Source: Fluviirhizobium alvei (GTDB taxonomy: Bacteria > Pseudomonadota > Alphaproteobacteria > Rhizobiales > Rhizobiaceae). From it: a stretch of DNA of 59,566 bases. This document shows positions 45,204 through 54,050 of the stretch, in pieces (the stretch's first letter is position 1; every line of letters begins with the position of its first letter). The notes beneath the pieces are model-generated. The model was not told where the DNA came from, ran no database searches, and saw only the letters and a program-made list of their open reading frames with translations. Location of the stretch: positions 1 through 59,566 of the forward strand of contig NZ_JAUOZU010000023.1 of assembly GCF_030551875.1 (NCBI RefSeq), written 5' to 3'. A program made the position numbers and the translations under genes.

Positions 45204-45610
45204 TGAACCGTTCCACTCGCTGGATCGTGCCGCTTGGTCTGATCTTTCTGCTCTTCGCCGTCGGTGTCTGGCTTCTCGTTCGGCTCCTGCCGGTCAAGGA
45301 CGGCGTCACCGATTGGCTTGCGCCACTCGTCGCGGGTGGCTGGATGGCCTGGACGTTGCCGACGGCTCTGTTCTTCATGGTCATCCTGGCATTGCTGGCC
45401 ATGATGGCCGTTTGGGAATTTGCAGCCCCCGGCGGCAGTCCGCGGGTCGGCATTCTCCGCTTCGAAACAACGCGCGGCGATCGCCTGTTCATTTCGCTGC
45501 TCGGCTCGGCATTCATTCATCTCGCATGGTTGGGTCTGATCGGGCCCAACCTGTGGTGGGCCCTGGCCCTGTCTGTGGTCTACGCCATCGGCGTCTTCAG
45601 GCTGGTCTGA
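45203..45610 (+). CDS. glpU: Small DUF2160 membrane protein (GlpU-like)
   Basis: A 135-residue protein with about four helices and the DUF2160 motif MAVWEFAAPGGSPRVGIL (near residues 68-85). Such proteins are found only beside glycerol-type ABC importers in rhizobia and relatives, with no known function. The ATG overlaps the upstream stop and has GGGAGGG before it. Constant operon position suggests an accessory membrane subunit. Confidence 0.82.
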   Translation: MNRSTRWIVPLGLIFLLFAVGVWLLVRLLPVKDGVTDWLAPLVAGGWMAWTLPTALFFMVILALLAMMAVWEFAAPGGSPRVGILRFETTRGDRLFISLLGSAFIHLAWLGLIGPNLWWALALSVVYAIGVFRLV

Positions 45611-45688
45611 GGCTCGGGAGGAAACGGGACGATCCGGCTGCCACCGAACCGTCCCTCTATCGCAATCGCAAACCCCAGGGAGGATTTA

Positions 45689-47410
45689 ATGCGAAAGCAA
45701 TTGCTGACAACCACAACCGCCATGCTTCTGGCGATGACCGGCATGGCCTTTGCCGGCATGGACGAGGCCAAGCAGTTTCTTGACAAGGAAATCGGCGACC
45801 TGTCAACGCTCGATCGCGCGGGCCAGGAAGCGGAAATGCAATGGTTCATCGATGCGGCCAAGCCGTTCTCGGGCATGGAAATCAAGGTCGTTTCCGAAAC
45901 CATCACCACCCATGATTACGAATCCAAGGTGCTTACCAAGGCATTCTACGATATTACCGGCATCAAGGTCACCCACGACCTTCTGCAGGAAGGTGACGTC
46001 GTCGAAAAGCTGCAGACCCAGATGCAGTCGGGCGAAAATATCTATGACGCCTATGTCAACGACAGTGACCTGATCGGCACCCACTGGCGTTACCAGCAGG
46101 CTCGCTCGCTGACCGATTTCATGGCCAACGAAGGCAAGGACGTCACCAACCCGAACCTCGATATCGACGACTTCATCGGCAAGTCCTTCACGACTGCGCC
46201 GGATGGCAAGCTCTATCAGCTGCCCGACCAGCAGTTCGCCAACCTCTACTGGTTCCGTTACGACTGGTTCAACGACGAGAAGAACAAGGCCGATTTCAAG
46301 GCCAAGTATGGCTACGATCTCGGCGTGCCGGTCAACTGGTCGGCCTATGAAGACATCGCCGAATTCTTCACCGGTCGCGAAATCGACGGCAAGAAAGTCT
46401 ATGGTCACATGGACTACGGCAAGAAGGATCCGTCTCTCGGCTGGCGCTTCACCGATGCCTGGCTCTCGATGGCCGGTAACGGCGACAAGGGCATTCCGAA
46501 TGGTCTTCCGGTCGATGAATGGGGCATCAAGGTCGACGAGAATTCGCGTCCGGTCGGTTCCTGCGTTGCCCGCGGTGGCGACACCAACGGCCCGGCTGCG
46601 GTCTACTCAATCGACAAATATCTCGAATGGCTCAAGAAATTCGCGCCTGCCGCTGCCCAGGGCATGACCTTCGGCGAAGCTGGCCCGGTTCCGGCCCAGG
46701 GTGAAATTGCCCAGCAGATCTTCTGGTACACCGTCTTTACCGCTGACATGGTCAAGGACGGTCTGCCAGTCGTCAATGCTGACGGCAGCCCGAAATGGCG
46801 TATGGCGCCTTCGCCGCACGGTGTCTACTGGAAGGAAGGCATGAAGCTTGGCTATCAGGACGCCGGTTCCTGGACCCTGCTCAAGTCTACCCCGGATGAC
46901 CGCGCCAAGGCAGCCTGGCTCTATGCCCAGTTCGTTACGTCCAAGACGGTTGACGTCAAGAAGAGCCATGTCGGCCTGACCTTCATCCGTCAGTCGACGC
47001 TTGACCACAAGTCGTTCACCGAACGTGCACCGAAGCTCGGCGGTCTGATCGAGTTCTACCGCTCGCCGGCCCGTCTGCAATGGTCGCCGACCGGTACCAA
47101 CGTTCCGGACTATCCGAAGCTGGCCCAGCTCTGGTGGCAGGCGATCGGCGATGCGGCTTCGGGCGAGAAGACATCCCAGGAAGCGCTGGATTCGCTCTGC
47201 GCCGAACAGGAAAAGGTTCTCGGCCGCCTGGAAAAAGCAGGCATTCTCGGCGATATCGGACCGAAGCTCGCCGAAGAGCACGATCTTGCCTACTGGAACG
47301 CCGACGCCGTCAAGAACGGTCATCTCGCTCCGCAGTTGAAGGTGGAGAACGAGAAGGAAAAGCCGATCACCGTCAACTATGACGAGCTGGTCAAGAGCTG
47401 GCAGAAGTAA
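45689..47410 (+). CDS. glpV: Extracellular solute-binding protein (GlpV-like)
   Basis: A 573-residue periplasmic binding protein of the family 1 extracellular solute-binding class. It has a Sec signal (residues 1-22, ending AMTGMAFA). Its large size and the LQEGDVVEKLQTQMQSGENI and RWRYQQARSL-like regions match the GlpV-type glycerol binder rather than typical 420-residue sugar binders. It supplies substrate to the GlpSTPQ-like transporter. GGGAGGA precedes the ATG, and a strong terminator follows. Confidence 0.9.
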   Translation: MRKQLLTTTTAMLLAMTGMAFAGMDEAKQFLDKEIGDLSTLDRAGQEAEMQWFIDAAKPFSGMEIKVVSETITTHDYESKVLTKAFYDITGIKVTHDLLQEGDVVEKLQTQMQSGENIYDAYVNDSDLIGTHWRYQQARSLTDFMANEGKDVTNPNLDIDDFIGKSFTTAPDGKLYQLPDQQFANLYWFRYDWFNDEKNKADFKAKYGYDLGVPVNWSAYEDIAEFFTGREIDGKKVYGHMDYGKKDPSLGWRFTDAWLSMAGNGDKGIPNGLPVDEWGIKVDENSRPVGSCVARGGDTNGPAAVYSIDKYLEWLKKFAPAAAQGMTFGEAGPVPAQGEIAQQIFWYTVFTADMVKDGLPVVNADGSPKWRMAPSPHGVYWKEGMKLGYQDAGSWTLLKSTPDDRAKAAWLYAQFVTSKTVDVKKSHVGLTFIRQSTLDHKSFTERAPKLGGLIEFYRSPARLQWSPTGTNVPDYPKLAQLWWQAIGDAASGEKTSQEALDSLCAEQEKVLGRLEKAGILGDIGPKLAEEHDLAYWNADAVKNGHLAPQLKVENEKEKPITVNYDELVKSWQK

Positions 47411-47435
47411 GCAACCTGATCCAATAGCATCGAAA

Positions 47436-47471
47436 GCCGCCGGTACAACTCTGTGCCGGCGGTTTGTTTTT
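47436..47471 (+). terminator. Rho-independent terminator after the GlpV-like gene
   Basis: GCCGCCGGTACA and TGTGCCGGCGGT form a 12-bp stem (two G-U pairs) with loop ACTC, followed by a T-rich tract (TTTGTTTTT). It ends the kinase-transporter operon. Confidence 0.92.
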
Positions 47472-47526
47472 GGAAAATGTTTACATATACAAAAGCCTTG
47501 TAGATCATAATCTAAGGAGCAATTCG

Positions 47527-47607
47527 ATGTCGATCGTTGATTGTCTTGGAATTCAGTTATTGAAAGTAAGAAAATTATTTACAAAAGCACCCGATGCGTT
47601 TAGGTAA
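47527..47607 (+). CDS. Possible 26-residue leader peptide upstream of the aldolase gene
   Basis: A short frame (MSIVDCLGIQ, ending KAPDAFR, TAA) is preceded by AAGGAGC at ideal 7-nt spacing. It lies in the AT-rich 263-bp gap between the terminator and the aldolase gene and reads in the same direction. The composition is AT-rich, unlike the surrounding genes. It could be a translated leader controlling the aldolase operon, or a chance frame. Confidence 0.3.
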   Translation: MSIVDCLGIQLLKVRKLFTKAPDAFR

Positions 47608-47673
47608 TTTGGTCATGAAGCCGGGTCGCATGTTGGCGGGTAGACGGCAAACACAATCGACGGGATGGAGACA

Positions 47674-48555
47674 ATGGCACTAGTAACGATGGGACCGATG
47701 CTGAAGCGCGCGCAGGCGGCCCGATATGGCATCGCCGCATTCAACATGATCGACTATAACAGCGCCCGATCGATCATTGAGGGCGCCAATGATCTCAAGG
47801 CGCCGATCATCGTCCAGGTCTCGGTCAAGACGATCAAACATTGGGGCTACAAGGCGATTGCGACTTGGGTTCGCATGCTGGCGGACGATGTGGATGTGCC
47901 TGTGGCCTTGCATCTCGACCATTGCAGCGATGCCGATGTCATCCGTCGCTGTATCGATGCCGGCTGGACCTCCGTGATGTTCGATGGTTCCGCACTGCCA
48001 TTTGCCGACAACAAGGCGCAATCCGAAGCGATCTATGCCATCACGGAGGCGGCTGGTGTCGGCCTCGAAGCCGAAATCGGCGCCATTGGCGGTGTCGAGG
48101 ACGACAAGTTCGTGGCGGAAGATGCCGCCATACTCGCCAATTACGACGAATGCGTCGCTTTTGTTTCCGCCATGCCGAACCTTGCGGTCTTTGCGCCGGC
48201 TATCGGCACTGCCCACGGATTTTACAAGGGCACGCCCAAGATCGCCTATGATCTGCTCGAACGGATCACAGCAACCATCCCCATTCCGATTGCGTTGCAC
48301 GGCGGTACCGGCCTCAGCCAGGAGCAATTCGACCGCTGCATCGCCGGCGGCTGTGCCAAGGTCAATATCTCGACCATGCACAAGCATCGCTTCATCGAGG
48401 GCTTCGTCAACCTGCATGCCGAGAAGCCGAAGCTGGCCGAGCCATTGCCCTTCATCGTCGCCCAGTATGACGCAATGAAGCGCGATGTGCATGACATGAT
48501 CCGTGCCTTCGGCTCCGAGGGCAAGGCGGTGCATGCGGCCGGTGAGGGAGCATAA
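47674..48555 (+). CDS. Class II ketose-bisphosphate aldolase (Fba/GatY type)
   Basis: A 293-residue class II (zinc) aldolase. Zinc and active-site motifs are ALHLDHCSDAD (about residues 74-84), GLEAEIGAIGG (about 129-139), AIGTAHGFYKG (about 174-184) and IALHGGTGLSQ (about 208-218). It cleaves a ketose phosphate to dihydroxyacetone phosphate and an aldehyde. Fructose-1,6-bisphosphate, tagatose-1,6-bisphosphate or a ketose-1-phosphate are all possible. The ATG at 47674 gives the conserved MALV start. It forms an operon with the CbbY-like phosphatase 4 bp downstream. Confidence 0.9.
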   Translation: MALVTMGPMLKRAQAARYGIAAFNMIDYNSARSIIEGANDLKAPIIVQVSVKTIKHWGYKAIATWVRMLADDVDVPVALHLDHCSDADVIRRCIDAGWTSVMFDGSALPFADNKAQSEAIYAITEAAGVGLEAEIGAIGGVEDDKFVAEDAAILANYDECVAFVSAMPNLAVFAPAIGTAHGFYKGTPKIAYDLLERITATIPIPIALHGGTGLSQEQFDRCIAGGCAKVNISTMHKHRFIEGFVNLHAEKPKLAEPLPFIVAQYDAMKRDVHDMIRAFGSEGKAVHAAGEGA

Positions 48556-48559
48556 GGCA

Positions 48560-49258
48560 ATGCAGGCGCTGATTTTCGATTGCGACGGGGTGCTCGTCGA
48601 TACCGAGCGGGACGGCCATCGCGTGGCCTTCAACGAGGCCTTTGCGGCACTTGGGCTGAAACGCGAATGGAGCGTGGAACGCTACGGAGAACTGCTGCTG
48701 ACAGCTGGCGGCAAGGAGCGGATGCGGCGCGATTTCGACGAGGCCGGTTGGCCTCAGTCGTCGCTCGATCATGACGCGCTGATCGCCAGCCTGCACAAGG
48801 CCAAGACCGATATTTTCATGCGGCTGATCGAGAGCGGTCGCTTGCCGCTCCGGCCCGGGATCGCCCGCATCGTCGATGAAGCGATCGGGCAGGGGATCAA
48901 GCTCGCGGTCTGTTCCACGTCCAATGAGCGGGCGGTGCAGGCGGTCGTCGATGTGATGCTCGGGGCGGAGCGCGCCACCCATATACGGGTCTTCGCCGGC
49001 GATATGGTGGCGGCCAAGAAGCCGGCGCCGGACATCTATCTGATGGCGGCCCGCGAGCTCAATCTCGATCCGTCACGCTCTATGGTGATCGAGGATAGCA
49101 ACAATGGCCTGCGGGCGGCCAAGGCGGCCGGCATGAACTGCATCGTCACCATATCCTCCTATACGGCAGATGAGGATTTCTCGCTGGCTGATCGTGTGGT
49201 CGACGATCTCGACAGCGGTAAAATCGACATTGCCGCCTGCCGGGCCATCATTGGCTGA
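48560..49258 (+). CDS. HAD phosphatase/phosphoglucomutase, CbbY type
   Basis: A 232-residue class IA HAD protein. The nucleophile motif IFDCDGVLVDTE is at residues 5-16, LAVCSTSNERAV near 117-128 and the late VIEDSNNGLRAAKAAG near 175-190. CbbY relatives hydrolyse xylulose-1,5-bisphosphate, and others are beta-phosphoglucomutases. Next to the aldolase it may clear an inhibitory sugar bisphosphate. It starts 4 bp after the aldolase stop and is the last gene before a terminator. Confidence 0.84.
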   Translation: MQALIFDCDGVLVDTERDGHRVAFNEAFAALGLKREWSVERYGELLLTAGGKERMRRDFDEAGWPQSSLDHDALIASLHKAKTDIFMRLIESGRLPLRPGIARIVDEAIGQGIKLAVCSTSNERAVQAVVDVMLGAERATHIRVFAGDMVAAKKPAPDIYLMAARELNLDPSRSMVIEDSNNGLRAAKAAGMNCIVTISSYTADEDFSLADRVVDDLDSGKIDIAACRAIIG

Positions 49259-49271
49259 GCGACGCGCCCCG

Positions 49272-49325
49272 GCTGGCTGCCACGGAACTGGCGATGAGTT
49301 CGCTGGCACCTGGCGGCCGGCTTTT
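49272..49325. terminator. Probable terminator between the CbbY-like and RpiR genes
   Basis: GCTGGCTGCCA pairs with TGGCGGCCGGC (11 bp including two G-U pairs) and is followed by TTTT. The loop is long and may itself fold. It lies between convergent genes. Confidence 0.5.
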
Positions 49326-49431
49326 CACATGTCGGGGTGAAGCGCCGTCAGACTTCAGCCCCGATCGCAGCCCCTAAGGCAGTCAATATTGCAACTGGAT
49401 GCTCGCCTGGACATCGAACGGCAGGGGCCTC

Positions 49432-50337
49432 TCAATCCTTACCGTTTGCCTTTCCGCGATAGCGCTTTTCCAGCGCCTCTCCCGTGGTCTTGAGGGCTTT
49501 GCTGGCCTTGTCTCCGACACGGAAGAGCGCCGAGACATAAAGCACGTCGATCAGGAACAACTGGCTGGCGCGGCCTTCCAGAAAATCGCCGTGCAACGGC
49601 ACAATCTGCTGGCCGCCGCTCCACGTTGCCAACACCACATCGGCGGCTTTCGCAACCTCGGAGTTCGGATTGCTGGTAATCGCGATCGTTGTGCACTTGT
49701 TGGCGCGAGCGAGCAGCAGCGAGTCGGCAATGGTCTGGGTACTGCCCGTATGCGAGATCCCGACCAGAACGTCATTCTCTGTCAAGGTCGATGCAACGAT
49801 GGTCTGGGTATAGCCATCGCGATAGCTGGTGGCTTCAAAGCCGGCCTTGAGGAAAACGTGGGCGGCTTCGTCGCAGATCGCTGCAGCGCCACCCACGCCG
49901 ACAAAGACGATCCGGCGCGAACGCACCAGTGCATCCACGGCCTGCTCGAGCCGGTGCGCATCCAGCATGCGCTGCGTTCCGGCTATGCCCGAAACCAGAA
50001 GGCCGGCAAGCTTGCTGGACGTGGAAATCAGCGAATCGTTGTCATCGATTTCCAGGGGCAGGTTGACGATCGGCGCCCGGTTGCGGGTCCCTTCGGCCAG
50101 TGACAGTTTCATGTCCGGATAGCCGTCATAACCAAGCGCACGACTGACGCGGCTGATTGTGGCTTCACTGACGCCCAGTGTGCGCCCAAGCTCAGTGATG
50201 GAGGAATCCAGTCGTTTGCCCGCATTGTTGCGCAGATAGTCCGCGACAATCCTTTCCGATTTTCTCAGGGTGCCGTAGCGCTCCTGGATACGTTCCAGCA
50301 GGTCGCCCAGTTCGGGCTCGGGTGGGATCTCATTCAT
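49432..50337 (-). CDS. MurR/RpiR-family transcriptional regulator
   Basis: A 301-residue regulator with an N-terminal HTH_6 domain (about residues 5-80, with LGRTLGVSEATISRVSRALG) and a C-terminal SIS sugar-phosphate-binding domain (about 128-260, with RIVFVGVGGAAAICDEA and VGISHTGSTQTIADSL). It is divergent from the E1 alpha gene across a 444-bp AT-rich region and convergent with the aldolase operon. It likely responds to a phosphosugar and controls the dehydrogenase/transaldolase operon. Activator or repressor role is unknown. Confidence 0.9.
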   Translation of the reverse strand: MNEIPPEPELGDLLERIQERYGTLRKSERIVADYLRNNAGKRLDSSITELGRTLGVSEATISRVSRALGYDGYPDMKLSLAEGTRNRAPIVNLPLEIDDNDSLISTSSKLAGLLVSGIAGTQRMLDAHRLEQAVDALVRSRRIVFVGVGGAAAICDEAAHVFLKAGFEATSYRDGYTQTIVASTLTENDVLVGISHTGSTQTIADSLLLARANKCTTIAITSNPNSEVAKAADVVLATWSGGQQIVPLHGDFLEGRASQLFLIDVLYVSALFRVGDKASKALKTTGEALEKRYRGKANGKD

Positions 50338-50781
50338 GGACTGGTTCGCTTTTTGGAAAGTGGTGACTAACGCCCGGTTGACCTAGGTACCATGTCCTTT
50401 GACGGATGAAAAGTTTACTCATGATGCAGTTTTAACCTTTCGCTTGCGTTGCGCCGTCTCCCGGACGCGGCCGCGTTGCAAAAAAGCTGGATTTGTCTGC
50501 TGCAGCGCATGGAAGAAATTTTCGAAACATCAGAAATCGCACCTTCCGCTTTCAGGGCGCAAAGACTTAGCAGTCCTTGGAAAATAGTTTCACGTTTTTT
50601 GAACGCGGAAAAAATGTCGATAAATCAATGATAAAATTGAATGCTCTCGCAATTTCGTCGTGAGAGAAGCCAATTTTCAGAAATAATCAGTTTGTGAAGA
50701 AAATTTTCTCGACATCGAATTTGCCGCGTGTTAGACGGTTTTTCAACAACAATTTGGCGACATTGCAGGGAGGAAGGATCC
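50338..50781. promoter_or_regulatory. Long AT-rich control region with GAAA/TTTC palindromes
   Basis: This 444-bp gap between the RpiR gene and E1 alpha has no supported gene. It contains two short perfect palindromes: TTTCGAAA at 50520-50527 and AGAAAATTTTCT at 50698-50709, the latter 73 bp before the E1 alpha ATG. MurR/RpiR regulators often bind GAAA/TTTC-type dyads, so these are candidate operators. The sequence is clearly poorer in G+C than the flanking genes. A promoter cannot be fixed by eye. Confidence 0.45.
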
Positions 50782-51768
50782 ATGCCGACAACGGCGAGCA
50801 AGGCAAATGCACCCTCCAGGGAGCTCCTGGAGAAACTTTTCAGAACCGCATACAAGATCCGGGTCTTCGAGACCGAGGGCATCAAGCTCTATCGTCAGGG
50901 TCTCATCCGCGGCTATTTCCATCCCTATCTCGGGCAGGAAGGCATCGCGACCGGCGTCTGCGCGGCGCTGAGCGAAGGCGATTTCATTGCCTCGACCCAC
51001 CGTGGTCACGGCCACTGCATTGCCTGGGGTGCGGACGTGAAGCGCATGGTCGCCGAGCTTCTGCAAAAGGAGACCGGCTATTGCCGCGGTTATGGTGGCT
51101 CGATGCATATTGCCGATATCAAGGTCGGCAATCTTGGCGCGAACGGCATTGTCGGTGCTGGCACGCCGCTCGGCGTCGGCGCAGCCCTCGCCAATCAGAT
51201 CAAGGGCAATGACGCTGTTACCGTCACCTTCTCAACCGATGGTGCTTCCAACAACGGCACCTTCCTGGAATCGCTCAATCTTGCGGCGATCTGGAACCTG
51301 GCCTTCGTGCTGGTGGTCGAGAACAACCAGTATGCGGTGTCGACCCGCATCGAGGAATCCACCCGGGAGACCGATCTGTACAAACGCGGTATCGCCATAG
51401 GCGTCGAAAGCTATCAGGTCGACGGCAACGATCCGCTGGCGGTTTACAATCTGACCCGCGAAGCGGTTGAAAAATGCCGCCAGGGCAAGGGCCCGATCCT
51501 GATCGAGGCCAAGACCTACCGCCATATGGGCCATCATGTGAACGACCCGGGCAAATACATGCCGGCCGACCGGCTTGCCTATTACAAGGAACGCGACCCC
51601 GTCGACCGCGCCCGCAATGCCCTGCTCGAAATGACCAGCATCGACAAGTCGCTGATCGAGGCGATCGAGGCCGAGATCAAGCAGGAATTCGACGATGCCG
51701 TCGAATTCTCGAAAGCGAGCGGCGAAGTGACGCTCGAGAGTTTCCGTCAATTCGTTGACGCTTACTGA
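50782..51768 (+). CDS. Thiamine-dependent dehydrogenase E1 alpha (pyruvate/acetoin type)
   Basis: A 328-residue E1 alpha subunit. The thiamine diphosphate-binding region reads FSTDGASNNGTFLESLNLAA with NNQYAVST closing the motif (about residues 153-195); the phosphorylation-loop region YRHMGHHVNDPGKY is near 250. Length and motifs fit AcoA (acetoin dehydrogenase) or bacterial PdhA. It decarboxylates a 2-oxoacid, or cleaves an acyloin, onto thiamine diphosphate. The ATG at 50782 follows GGGAGGAAGG. It heads a unit with E1 beta, a transaldolase and E2. Confidence 0.88.
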   Translation: MPTTASKANAPSRELLEKLFRTAYKIRVFETEGIKLYRQGLIRGYFHPYLGQEGIATGVCAALSEGDFIASTHRGHGHCIAWGADVKRMVAELLQKETGYCRGYGGSMHIADIKVGNLGANGIVGAGTPLGVGAALANQIKGNDAVTVTFSTDGASNNGTFLESLNLAAIWNLAFVLVVENNQYAVSTRIEESTRETDLYKRGIAIGVESYQVDGNDPLAVYNLTREAVEKCRQGKGPILIEAKTYRHMGHHVNDPGKYMPADRLAYYKERDPVDRARNALLEMTSIDKSLIEAIEAEIKQEFDDAVEFSKASGEVTLESFRQFVDAY

Positions 51769-51786
51769 TTGCCGGGGAGAGAGAAA

Positions 51787-52791
51787 ATGGCACGAGAAAT
51801 CATGTATCGCGACGCTCTGCGTGAGGCGATCGACGAGGAAATGGCCCGCGACAGCACCGTCTTCATCATCGGTGAAGGCATCGCCGAGCGCGGTGGCTCC
51901 TACAAGGTCACGGAAGGCCTGCTGGACAAGTATGGCGCCAAGCGCGTGCGCGACACGCCGATTGCCGAAGCCGGCATGATCGGAGTCGGTGTCGGGGCGG
52001 CGATTGCCGGCGCCCGGCCGATCGTAGAAATTCTCTATATAGATTTTGCCATGCTCGGCATGGACATGATCGTCAACCAGGCTGCCAAGTTCCGCCTGAT
52101 GACGGGTGGCGATGGCCGCGTGCCCTTCGTCATGCGCACCCAGGGCGGCACCGGTGGCGGTGTTGCTGCACAGCATTCGCAGAGTCTTGAAGCGCTGTTC
52201 TATCACATTCCCGGCCTCAAGGTGGTGATGCCATCCACGCCAGCTGATGCCAAGGGCCTCTTGAAATATGCGCTGCGCCAGCCCGATCCGGTCATGTTCC
52301 TTGAACACAAGCATCTTTACATGACCAAGGGCATGGTGCCGGATGGCGAGCATGTCATCGAGTTCGGCAAGGGTGACATCAAGCGACCCGGCAAGGATGT
52401 GACGCTGATTGCCTGGTCCAACATGATCCCGCGTACGCTGGAAGCCGCTGAACGGCTGGCGGCAGAGGGCATCGACGCCGAAGTTATCGATCCGCGCACG
52501 CTGGTGCCGCTCGACAAGGAGATGATCCTGACCTCGATCGCCAAGACCAACCGCGCGGTCATCGTGCAGGAAGCGGTCCGCCGCGGTGGGGTCGCCTCCG
52601 ACATCGCCTCGATCATTCAGGAAGAAGCCTTCTATGATCTCGACGCACCGATCGAGATCGTCGCCGGCCTCAACATTCCCATCCCCTTCAATCTCGAACT
52701 CGAAAAGGCCTCCGTGCCCCAGGTCGATGACATCGTGCTTGCCGCCCGCAGAAGCCTGCATGCCAAGCCGATGGCGCTGGCCGCCGAGTGA
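51787..52791 (+). CDS. Thiamine-dependent dehydrogenase E1 beta (pyruvate/acetoin type)
   Basis: A 334-residue transketolase-like beta subunit. Motifs include REAIDEEMARD, DTPIAEAGMIGVGVGAAIAG (about residues 57-76) with the Glu that activates thiamine diphosphate, and the C-terminal domain segment VIDPRTLVPLD. It forms the alpha2beta2 E1 with the upstream gene product. GGGGAGAGAG precedes the ATG at 51787. The 3' end overlaps the extended frame of the next gene, indicating cotranscription. Confidence 0.88.
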   Translation: MAREIMYRDALREAIDEEMARDSTVFIIGEGIAERGGSYKVTEGLLDKYGAKRVRDTPIAEAGMIGVGVGAAIAGARPIVEILYIDFAMLGMDMIVNQAAKFRLMTGGDGRVPFVMRTQGGTGGGVAAQHSQSLEALFYHIPGLKVVMPSTPADAKGLLKYALRQPDPVMFLEHKHLYMTKGMVPDGEHVIEFGKGDIKRPGKDVTLIAWSNMIPRTLEAAERLAAEGIDAEVIDPRTLVPLDKEMILTSIAKTNRAVIVQEAVRRGGVASDIASIIQEEAFYDLDAPIEIVAGLNIPIPFNLELEKASVPQVDDIVLAARRSLHAKPMALAAE

Positions 52792-52817
52792 GCAAAAGCC
52801 GAGACAGGAAAACGATC

Positions 52818-54038
52818 ATGTCACTGCATGTATTGGAGAAGCTCGCGGCCACGAACCCGGACTGCGAGATCTGGTGGGACTCCTCACCGCTGGTTTATGC
52901 CGGCTGGAAGGCAGAAGTCCTCGCCAACGCGCCGGCTGAAAAGCGGGCCGATTGGGACGCACAGCTGACCCGGCTGTTCGATCCGGCGACGATCCAGGCC
53001 GAGGGCACAATGGGCTTCCGTGGTGTCACCACAAATCCGCCCTTGTCGTTGCAGGCAATCCAGGCCGATCCCGCCTTCTGGGCGGAAGAAATCCGCACCA
53101 TGGCCTCGCGCATGGATCCCTCCGATATCGAGGGCATCTACTGGGCCATCTATCTCGATGTCGTTCGCCGTGGCGCTGAAATGGTGCGCCCCGTCTTCGA
53201 CAAGTCGGGTGGCAAATATGGCTATGTCTCCGGCCAGGTCGATCCGCGTTTCGTGACCGAAGGCGAGCGCATGCTGGCCCAGGGTCTCGAGTTGGCCGCG
53301 ATTGCGCCGAATGTCATGGTCAAGATCCCCGGCTCGAAAGAAGGCTATGAGGTGATCGAGGAACTGACCGCGCGGGGCATATCCACCAACAACACGACCT
53401 CATTCACCGTGCCGCAATATGTGGCCTGCATGAATGCCGTGTCGCGCGGTCTGGAACGCGCAAAGGCCAATGGCGTCGATCTCAGTCGCTGGCGCTCTGT
53501 GATCACCCACATGTCGGCTCGGCTCGGTAATGTCGGCGACCTCAAGGTGCAGGCCGAAGCAAGAGGGCTGGCGCTTTCGCCTGAAGAGATCATGTATGGC
53601 GAACTGGCCGTGCTCAAGCGTGCCTATCGTTATGGCAAGGAAATCGGCCATCCCAGCAAGATGCTGCAATGCTCGATGCGGGTATTCGATGACGCCCCGG
53701 GCGGCAAGGCATCGAGCTGGCACATTTCCAAGATTGCCGGCGGTGACTTCGTCTATACCTGCCCGCCCGGCTACATCGCCCAGCTTATGAAGGCCGAAGA
53801 CCGGCTCGAACCCTTTGACGCCAATGCCATCAACGAGGATGCGCCGGCGGAAGTGATCGAGAAGCTGATGCGCATTCCCTATTTCCGGCAGGCCTATGAA
53901 TTCGACGGCATGAAGCCGGAAGAATTCTGCCGCTTCGGAGCCTTTTCGTCGACGGCGACCGAATTTGCCGCCGCCACACGCCGCACGGTCGATTTCGTCG
54001 CCCAGTCGGTCGAATCCATGCTGCGTCGCGTGGCCTGA
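52818..54038 (+). CDS. Divergent transaldolase-family protein
   Basis: A 406-residue TIM-barrel protein, longer than usual transaldolases (about 220-370). The family core is visible: RGVTTNPPLSLQA (about residues 69-80), the Schiff-base lysine K169 in NVMVKIPGS, and STNNTTSFTVPQ (about 189-200). It should transfer a dihydroxyacetone unit between sugar phosphates or act as a fructose-6-phosphate aldolase-like enzyme. The start at 52818 follows CAGGAAAAC; a GTG overlapping the E1 beta stop is an alternative. Unusually, it lies between E1 beta and E2 of the dehydrogenase complex. Confidence 0.82.
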   Translation: MSLHVLEKLAATNPDCEIWWDSSPLVYAGWKAEVLANAPAEKRADWDAQLTRLFDPATIQAEGTMGFRGVTTNPPLSLQAIQADPAFWAEEIRTMASRMDPSDIEGIYWAIYLDVVRRGAEMVRPVFDKSGGKYGYVSGQVDPRFVTEGERMLAQGLELAAIAPNVMVKIPGSKEGYEVIEELTARGISTNNTTSFTVPQYVACMNAVSRGLERAKANGVDLSRWRSVITHMSARLGNVGDLKVQAEARGLALSPEEIMYGELAVLKRAYRYGKEIGHPSKMLQCSMRVFDDAPGGKASSWHISKIAGGDFVYTCPPGYIAQLMKAEDRLEPFDANAINEDAPAEVIEKLMRIPYFRQAYEFDGMKPEEFCRFGAFSSTATEFAAATRRTVDFVAQSVESMLRRVA

Positions 54039-54050
54039 GGAGGAATAAAC

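Noticed and set aside
51232-52761. A 509-residue reverse-strand open frame opposite the E1 subunits
   Set aside because: It is the mirror of the E1 alpha/beta coding frames. It has no recognisable family and no start signal.
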